From Carpediemonas membranifera (lineage: Eukaryota > Fornicata): a stretch of 64,000 nt of DNA. The notes beneath the pieces are model-generated. The model had not been told where the DNA came from and searched no databases. It saw only the letters and a program-made list of their open reading frames with translations. Positions 57,831 through 64,000 of this stretch are shown here, piece by piece. Position 1 is the stretch's first letter. Each line of letters starts with the position of its first letter. The translations under genes were made by a program, and so were the position numbers. The DNA lies in contig JAHDYR010000069.1 in assembly GCA_019828565.1 (NCBI GenBank), positions 434,001 to 498,000 of the forward strand. Direction: 5' to 3'.

Positions 57831-59083
57831 ATGGTCTTTAAGCTCTCCGCTGCCGATTTGACGCAACTACACAAGACTAACTACAGTAATACGTACATTG
57901 CCGACATTAGCGGGGTCAAAACTGTCGTCAAGGTCGATAACTGTATGACACTTCGCCTGACACACGAAAAGACGATACTTCAGGCAATGAAAAGCCCATT
58001 TATTGTTACAATCGTCGATGTGGGCTTTGTTGACAGCGATCAAGCGTTTGCCACTCGCTTTGTTGACCATATGTCGTGGCGAGACGTTCTGGCACTACCA
58101 GTACCGGATCAATGTCGCTACTTGCGGCACTTACTGTTAGCTCTCAGCCATGTGCATGAGAATGGATTCATCCACGGCGACATCAAGCCCGACAACTACC
58201 TTTTCAACCGAGAAGACGGTGGATTACTCATTGACTTCGGCTCTGCCATCAAAATAGAGGCTCCTACTGGGATTAACAGGTATATGGGACAAGACATGAG
58301 AGGGACACCTGGTTTTATCCCCCCGAGCTTCGTGCCGACGAACTCAGTCGGAAATCGAAGCATTGTACAGTAGCTATGCGGGAACCACAGAATTTGAACC
58401 CCTTCCAGGCTTCCAGGAACACCACAACCAGAAACACCAACATGCACACAGTTGATGCGGCATACGACATCTTTTCCTGCGGCGTTATCGTCCTCATGAT
58501 GGCATTGCGACTGGATAAGTCTCCATTTCGATCTGTGAGAGTGGATGGTGGCAAGCCAAGTAACCCAGACGAGCATATTGGCGCTCTATATAACATGGCG
58601 TACTTCTACGGCCGCGAAATCACGATACACAGCAAGAAGAAGAATGCAGCCCGTGGTTTGATGATCAATCCGACTCTCTGCACGAGAGGAAGCCCTCCGA
58701 CACAGTATAGGAGCCTTTATGACCTTGCAATGGGGATGCTCAGCTATAATCCGGAGGATAGACCAACAGCTTTGATGTGCGCTGAACATCTCAACGATAT
58801 CGCCGCCCTAGCAGCAACGTTCGCATCAACACCACTGATGATCAACGACCAGGTGACAATCTCTCAGGAAACGCTCGCTGCCGCCAAACTCACCGTTGAA
58901 GCACTTCGAGAAACCCGATTTGCTGGCCGATGCATTGCATGTGGCATGCCGGTTCACGATAATCGAACAATAACTTGCAAGACACACCACCAAGATTACA
59001 GAAGCATCATGAACCCCCACACAAAGAGAAGAGGACGAGTTTGGAGGGTTCATCGTGATCTATCATTGATTATTGATATGTAA
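57831..59083 (+). CDS. Cdc7-like protein kinase, one frameshift
   Basis: About 417 codons. Start at MVFKLSAADL just after the inverted repeat. No clear Gly-rich loop. Lys34 in VVKVD, Glu46 in the C helix, catalytic loop FIHGDIKPDNYLF (Asp117), DFG at 135-137, then RGTPGFIPP. Here the frame breaks at a run of six C (58319-58324): adding one C would continue into the second frame, which carries AAYDIFSCGVIVLMMAL, LYDLAMGMLSYNPEDRPTAL and a Cys/His-rich tail (CIACGMPVHDNRTITCKTHH). The GTPGF and long insert resemble Cdc7 (DDK) kinases. Either a sequencing slip or a truncated kinase. Confidence 0.65.
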
Positions 59084-59557
59084 CCGCCCAGTATCGAATC
59101 ACCTCACTACCATGGGATGATCGCATTCACCTTCAAAAGAAAGAGATGAGGCCGCATACTCGACCAGATATAAAGGAGATATGCTGCAGCCTTGAAAAGA
59201 AAGAAAGAAAGAAAAGAAATTTATGGTGCTTGGATTCTGACCCCGGACTGAGCTTGTTTCCCGTGCTGCAGCCTTGCGCTGGCTTTATAGACAATACCCA
59301 GTTGTTTACACTAAAACCGAAAAATCAGTCCAGTAGACGCTCGAATCGAACTGGAGTGGGGTGGCTGTGATACAGTGTTCGTTCCTGTAGTACCCAGGCA
59401 GAAGACCCGACCGGACGATATGGCCTGGAACTCTACCGGCAAAAAGCAGCTGGCGGCCGCTGAGGAATATGTGGAAGGCGCTTCCAGAATGATCTTTACA
59501 CTACTTTCTTTGCTTCTATCTTGTACTTACTGTTAATCACTCTCATCATCTTTTTGT
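59084..59557. other. Spacer with GAAA-rich tract
   Basis: 474 bp between the convergent kinase and OTU-like relic. A purine-rich GAAA repeat at 59193-59218. No gene seen. Confidence 0.45.
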
Positions 59558-61217
59558 CTACTTGTGGATGACGGAGCGCCTTCCTGTATTTGCGCTTTTC
59601 TTTTGATACCCTCTGGGAGACTTGACAAGTTCCGCATGGTCGTCCTGGAGCAGAATAAAGTGGGTAATGCCATGTCTGGAACAGAACACCTGGAAATTCT
59701 CACAACGATCAGCAGCTGAGTCGCCAGAAGGGTACAAACCCCAAAACTGGTGACCATGTGTGAACAATATCACTGTAGAATTATTACCGTTGTTGCACAC
59801 CATGATGACATTACGCATGTAGATCATGGAAAACTCTCGCACAGCATCATCGGTAAGCCAGCCCATCTTGGAAAACAGTTCTGCCTTAGCGGAATCCTCC
59901 GTCAGAGCCGTCCGCTTCACCCGGCTTTCCACCAGCTCGGCACGCAAAGCCATGGCTGCCTCAAGATCTGTTCTGTGGGTCAGGGTGGTCATATCCCGGA
60001 AATGGCCGTCCCTAATCATGCAACAGCAGTGCGCAACACAGCTGCCATCACGGTGTGTCGAGTATTTCCTCCATGACTTCAACCCATTCACAATTTCCTC
60101 AACGAAGGACTGTGGCTGACCGCTGGTGCCGATTGGAATCTCTTTCTTCTCAATCATATTGTTGATGTGAGACTCAATGGCCACAGATGACTCGTGTTCA
60201 GACTTGATCAAGAGCAGAGAGCGAAAGTCGACGATCTTAGCAGTGGAATCGAAGTTCGGGTACGCAGGCCGGTAAACCTTGTTAAGCAAAAGGATAACAA
60301 CGCGGCGGGGAGTCTTGCGTCTTCCTCCGATACGATCTTCGCTTTTGCACAACCGTCAGGTCTTGCGATAATGACTCTTCGCTTCATGTACGAGAGCTTG
60401 GACATCCAGAACCAGAATTGCGCGATCTCATGGAGGTGATCTGGCTGAGTCATGATTCTGATGAGCCACGTGGCGTCATGGGCGGCAAGTTCGACGGCGG
60501 GTAGCTCATCTGGTGTCAAAAAGCACCACACACCGTTGCATTGTGAACTTGAACTTGCCAGAATACAACTGAAAGATCGGCCGTGGGTCACGGGCGGAAG
60601 ACTGGCAGGCGGCAATATACACACCCATGATTCGGGCGAACTTGCAGACATGACTCTCATAATTCTTCAGAATTGCCTCGATGAAGTCGAAGGCAGTTGT
60701 CCAGATGGCTGGTATCGTGCGGGCATCGACCACAAACCGACCATCAGAGTCCGAGTGACCAGTGATAATGAAAAAAAGTCTCATAGTCACCATACAGCTT
60801 GCCGAATTCCTTGATTTTTCGCCTCAAAATCGTCCTCGTTCTCGAACTGGGCCGTCTCGATAACCGTATACTCGCTATGCATTGCCGCAAAGATCTGACG
60901 AATGCGTTCTGCGTGCCCTCCAATGGAGACAGATTCATCAATCGAAAACTGCCTGCTATCTCCAGCAACGAACCCATAGGTTGGCTCGAACACGATGAGG
61001 ACACGTGTATTCTTCAGCGCCAGTGCAGTACGGGTGCACTTGTGACGTCGGGATGGCGAGGGAAAACCGACGTTGCGTGTTTCGCTACTGATGTCCCCAC
61101 AGACACATTCAAACAGCTTTGATCCATCCAGATATCGATTTCTCCACCCCATTGCATTGAAAATGTCTGATCGTCGTTCATGACGCCAATGCCAAATTGA
61201 GGGTGAGAAAATGGCAT
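59558..61217 (-). pseudogene. Caspase-like plus OTU-like protein, broken by several frameshifts
   Basis: Start proposed at the ATG 61217 (MPFSHPQFGIGV), directly behind a TTTTAAAGTGC motif. The N-terminal part, in successive frames, resembles a clan CD protease: RVLIVFEPTYGF, IGGHAERIRQIFAAMHSEYT, KEFGKLYGDYETFF, FFIITGHSDSDGRF (His) and MGVYIAACQSS (Cys). The C-terminal frame (59558-60352) is an OTU-like domain with THRDGSCVAHCCCMIRDG (Cys) and LLQDDHAELV (His). Shifts occur near 61100, at an A run (60825), a T run (60773) and near 60540 and 60340. A fusion of two protease folds, apparently inactive as sequenced. Confidence 0.5.
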
Positions 61218-61279
61218 CGCACTTTAAAAGCAGCTTTATGTGAGAAATGTATTGCATATAATTCTGCATTCAGAAGACG

Positions 61280-62137
61280 ATGGCTAGAACAAAGCAAACG
61301 GCTCGCCGGCCTACGCAAGGTGGAAAGGCGCCTCGCAAGCAGTTAGCAGCGATAGCTGCGCGGAAACAATACTTCGTCGTACCGCACCTACAAGCCGTTG
61401 TCTCAGGCCGCGTTGGAGAATTGCACGGCAGTCCTGCAAAAAGGCTGATGCTGATATCCAAGAAACTATTCTGTCGTGCATCAAAGAAGACGGAGGCGCA
61501 CAACTTCAAGCAGATGGTCAAGAATTCAACACGAGCTGGTTTCCGACTTGCATTCAACACTGAGTCCGAGTCTGTCCACATGAACCCATCGAGGAAGGAC
61601 GAGGTGGCAGCGCGGGCAGAAGCTGCTTACCAATCAGCGCTGCATGCCTTCCGCAGCGTTGACCCTGAGACTGCTGCGACAGAAGATATGAAGACACTGC
61701 TTGACACCTTAGCGGTTGCTCTTGACGCAACGCCAGATGTGCCACATGCTCGCCTGGATCCTGAAGAACAGCGTCGGTTCCTGAAGCTGAAGGATACGAA
61801 GAAATTCTCCAAGTACTGCCTTCCTCGCAGTGACGAGAAGTTTTTCTCGACCAATCTTCGCGCTGCCTTGCGCGAACACCTGGCGAAGGTGTTTCCAAAC
61901 CTCCCTTGGAACAAGATTGTCTCCTGCTTCTCCCCTGAAGCGATCAATGCTGATTTCTTTATCCTGTCCACGAGCAATGCCACCTACGACGAAGCTTGCC
62001 TGACAATGCCGTCTGATGAGAGAAAGAAGCTTCGCAACCATCTTTCCATGACTGAAGAACGGCAGATTGCTCGTCAAGAGATGGAGGTTGAGATTTACCA
62101 GTTTTTAAGAGAGCTCGGTATGTTCTCTACAGTGTAA
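61280..62137 (+). CDS. Protein with histone H3 tail-like N terminus, no histone fold
   Basis: 285 aa. Residues 1-29 read MARTKQTARRPTQGGKAPRK then QLAAIAARK: nearly the canonical H3 tail, with K4, K14, K18 and K27 equivalents kept, K9 and S10 changed to R and P, one extra Gln, and K23 changed to I. After residue 30 nothing matches the H3 alphaN or histone fold; instead there is a basic region (about 50-85) and a helical domain with RLDPEEQRRFLKLKDTKKFS and an alpha-helical end (EERQIARQEMEVEIYQFLRE). The frame is intact, 62 bp from the divergent caspase/OTU relic. An H3-tail mimic that could engage host writers and readers is the favoured reading; an extremely diverged histone is less likely. 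Confidence 0.7.
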   Translation: MARTKQTARRPTQGGKAPRKQLAAIAARKQYFVVPHLQAVVSGRVGELHGSPAKRLMLISKKLFCRASKKTEAHNFKQMVKNSTRAGFRLAFNTESESVHMNPSRKDEVAARAEAAYQSALHAFRSVDPETAATEDMKTLLDTLAVALDATPDVPHARLDPEEQRRFLKLKDTKKFSKYCLPRSDEKFFSTNLRAALREHLAKVFPNLPWNKIVSCFSPEAINADFFILSTSNATYDEACLTMPSDERKKLRNHLSMTEERQIARQEMEVEIYQFLRELGMFSTV

Positions 62138-62343
62138 AAGATGCAATTGTTGACCATTGACTCGATCAGCGCGCCTCTAAACCCCACTATTCGAAGGCGT
62201 CTCTGCGGGCTGAAGAGACATAAAAGGTTAAAAACAGTTTAAGGAACTCGTCCAACGTCTTCGCATTGTGCGTCATGGCCACCTTGTCCTTCTTCGTCAA
62301 CCTCGATTTGGTACCCTTTCTCTTCACAGTCGTCTTCTTCTTC
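62138..62343 (-). other. Possible C-terminal extension of the SET-like protein in another frame
   Basis: Directly after the SET-like stop, the +1 frame stays open to 62187 with a lysine-rich, protein-like sequence (SKKKKTTVKRKGTKSRLTKK, then MTHNAKTLDEFLKLF). This suggests a one-base shift near 62345 and a longer basic tail. Confidence 0.4.
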
Positions 62344-63075
62344 TTAGAAGGCTCCCAGCTCCCATTGGCGCATGCTTTTTCTTAGCTTCTTCTGCTCTAA
62401 TCTGTACTTCTCCTCCTCCGTCATGTCTGCTTCCTTTTTCTTTGCCTTCGCCTTCTTCTTCGACTTCATTACATCTAACTTCTTCGCCTTCTCTGCATCC
62501 TCCTGGACCACGCGAGAAATTGAGTGCTTCACGTCCTTCGGTACATCACGATTCCTCGCATGCTTAACCACGACAAAGACATTATCGTCAGTGCCGCCAC
62601 CTTCAAGGATGACCTTGTCCTTTGGGATCTTGCTGGTGGCAACCAAGAAGCAGATCGGCTTCTTATCCACCTTGAATAGGGCAAACCTGCAGTTGCCAGC
62701 AGCCGAATGATGGCAAAGCTTGTTGACGCATGCTTCATCAGGAGTCATGAGGTGCAGCTGTGACGATAGCTGAATCCGAGAAGGCTGATCGCTAAGAACA
62801 CCCTTGGCAATCCCGAGCACTTCTCCCTCATCAACATCGCCAGCCGTGACCAAACCATACATCATGTCATCGCCCTTTGACACCATGCATGTGCTGCACT
62901 TCAGAGAAATGAGCGATTGGCCGTCAAGCTCGACAATTTGGTCATCATCGAAAGGCAAGGCGTCTATCTTCATCGCGGCTTCGCCCATGTCCGCCCAATT
63001 TGCATAGACACGACGCGCAAGCTCTTCCGGAAAGCAATCGCAGCAAAAGTTGACAGTTCCACTTTCTTGCTGCAT
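62344..63075 (-). CDS. SET-domain-like protein
   Basis: 243 aa from MQQESGTVNFCCDCFPEEL. The core has a beta-rich GLVTAGDVDEGEVLGIAKGV, then ACVNKLCHHSAAGNCRFALF, which resembles the NHSCxPN block that closes the SET cofactor site, and CFLVATSKIPKDKVILEGGG, matching the 'l.AtrdIp.GEEl' strand. Residues 190 onward are Lys-rich (nuclear targeting or histone binding). SET enzymes methylate lysines, often on histone tails. The match is by pattern only; a catalytic Tyr cannot be assigned. Two direct TATAAACTGC copies lie just upstream. Confidence 0.45.
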   Translation of the reverse strand: MQQESGTVNFCCDCFPEELARRVYANWADMGEAAMKIDALPFDDDQIVELDGQSLISLKCSTCMVSKGDDMMYGLVTAGDVDEGEVLGIAKGVLSDQPSRIQLSSQLHLMTPDEACVNKLCHHSAAGNCRFALFKVDKKPICFLVATSKIPKDKVILEGGGTDDNVFVVVKHARNRDVPKDVKHSISRVVQEDAEKAKKLDVMKSKKKAKAKKKEADMTEEEKYRLEQKKLRKSMRQWELGAF

Positions 63076-63080
63076 TCTAC

Positions 63081-63104
63081 GCAGTTTATACCAGCAGTTT
63101 ATAC
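63081..63104 (-). promoter_or_regulatory. Two direct GTATAAACTGC motifs before SET-like gene
   Basis: On the minus strand GTATAAACTGC occurs twice with 2 bp between, the nearer copy ending 5 bp before the ATG at 63075. A doubled form of the recurring palindrome half-site. Confidence 0.45.
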
Positions 63105-63247
63105 GCAGCAATGACACAGCACCAAGAGCGTGGCACACAACCCTTCAATGACCCATGTAAGGTTGGGTGGGTCTTATGTCAGGCTGTTTCTTTTTCAATC
63201 ATTTCAATCATATCCTGCACAGACTTCGTTGATGAAGAAGTTCTGCT

Positions 63248-64000
63248 ATGACGAAGCCGGCTTGTCGCGACGAGAACTGGGCCATAGAACTGAAATCGGC
63301 ATCCGAATATCGCGGCACGCATGGGTATTTACCCCCAGAAATGTTCAAAGTGTGTTCGTGTTCGGTCATTCCGCCGTCAACGAGCGCCATACGAGACCTC
63401 AAGCATACGCGCATGACTGCATCGGCTCTTCCCGCCTGTTCTTCATGTCGTCACACCTGCCTCCGACATTTTACTCGTGCGGTGTAGTCATTGCTCTTTT
63501 ACGGTCTCCCCAAGTCCCCCTTTGCCGCGAAGGTGACTGACATGGCGCAGATCGACAACAAGAAGAAGAATAAGATGCTGAAGCTTGGTAGCTTGCTGAA
63601 CTGGTGCCACTTCTATGGTGGGCAGTTGCAGTTGTCACGTAAGACACTCGAACCGCTCAGAGATTGTCTCAACTTCGTGAACGTGAACTCTGCACTACCG
63701 ATTCGCGGCACAACGCCACCCACTTGCCTCGGAATGTACGACCTGGCAATGCAGATGCTCCACTTCGACCCAACGAAGCGTCCCACTGCTGCCGAATGTC
63801 TTGACAAGCTCAAGGTCATCATGCGCGTGCATGAATGCGTCGCCAAGCCGAGTCCGCTTCTGTTAGATGACACTGAACAGGTCTTACTCTCTGTAGATCA
63901 GCGAAAGAGAATGGTCGACTGCTGCCAACTGGGGTCCTGGAGGAAAAGTTTAGAGATGCGATTCAGAAAGGGTCGTAGCATTGAACTCGAAACCATGAGT
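63248..64000 (+). pseudogene. Second Cdc7-like kinase, 5'-truncated and frameshifted, runs off window
   Basis: Fragments homologous to the kinase at 57831: YRGTHGYLPPEMFK (activation segment), then in another frame FYSCGVVIALL (F helix), then from about 63515 to the window end a continuous frame with SPFAAKVTDMAQIDNKKKNK, LLNWCHFYGGQL and MYDLAMQMLHFDPTKRPTAA. The N-lobe and catalytic loop are absent. The last frame has no stop by base 64000. Confidence 0.6.

Noticed and set aside
58325-58449. Intron in the kinase ending at GCACACAG (58442-58449)
   Set aside because: No GTWCGT donor in the required phase. A one-base slip at the C6 run explains the frame change and keeps PPE-type sequence in the correct place.
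61280-61400. Ordinary histone H3 gene
   Set aside because: Only the tail matches; none of the alphaN, alpha1-3 or docking residues of H3 appear in the following 255 residues.
1-64000. CRISPR arrays, rRNA genes, prokaryotic operons
   Set aside because: No regularly spaced direct repeats with unique spacers, no rRNA-like sequence, and spliceosomal introns with eukaryote-specific genes rule out a prokaryote.

Overview
The window looks like nuclear DNA from a compact, gene-dense, GC-rich protist. Genes lie on both strands with short spacers, and TAA, TAG and TGA are all used as stops. Four introns can be defined (28, 30, 38 and 28 nt). All start GT(A/T)CGT, and three end in CACACAG, which resembles the fused branch-point/acceptor signal of metamonads such as Trichomonas and Giardia. 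With a GrpE-type co-chaperone carrying a presequence-like N terminus (mitochondrion-related organelle) and a Rab28-like GTPase (flagellated cell), I infer a free-living metamonad of the Carpediemonas type. The species is a guess.

Left arm (1-36.6 kb): ordinary host genes. In order: a SIR2-like protein (5' end outside the window), a HECT E3 ligase, a TauE/SafE-type exporter, an MTA/SAH nucleosidase-like phosphorylase, a spliced type I membrane protein, an unknown protein, an Sfi1-like centrin-binding protein, Ubc13, a coiled-coil protein, a secreted 5'-nucleotidase-like phosphatase, RFC3, an ABC-D transporter relic, a class-3 lipase-like protein without the nucleophile, a second Sfi1-like protein, Maf1, a small protein, an acidic-repeat PH protein, an MBOAT acyltransferase, CNOT9, Utp25, Rrp9, Rab28, GrpE, two coiled-coil proteins and a cyclin. 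Utp25 and Rrp9 (both SSU processome) are adjacent on the same strand. A palindromic motif around AAACTGCAGTTT recurs in the spacers and close to start codons.

Middle (36.6-53.6 kb): a retrotransposon zone. It holds a LINE-like relic, three Ty3/gypsy chromodomain elements with very short, pairwise identical LTRs (90, 87 and 94 bp), and a fourth truncated relic. In all three complete elements a short perfect palindrome occupies the position of the usual tRNA primer-binding site. The 94-bp-LTR element has inserted, with a 5-bp duplication, into a large gene of unknown function.

Right arm (53.6-64 kb): an unusual cluster that looks like a host-manipulation or endogenous virus-like island. It contains three OTU-like cysteine protease copies, one joined to a caspase-like segment; a Cdc7-like kinase plus a second broken copy; a 285-aa protein that begins with a near-copy of the histone H3 tail but has no histone fold; and a SET-like protein. 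Several are broken by single-base frameshifts, many at homopolymers, so this is either real decay or poor polishing of repeated sequence. The H3-tail protein beside a SET-like protein and Cdc7-like kinases is the most novel observation here.
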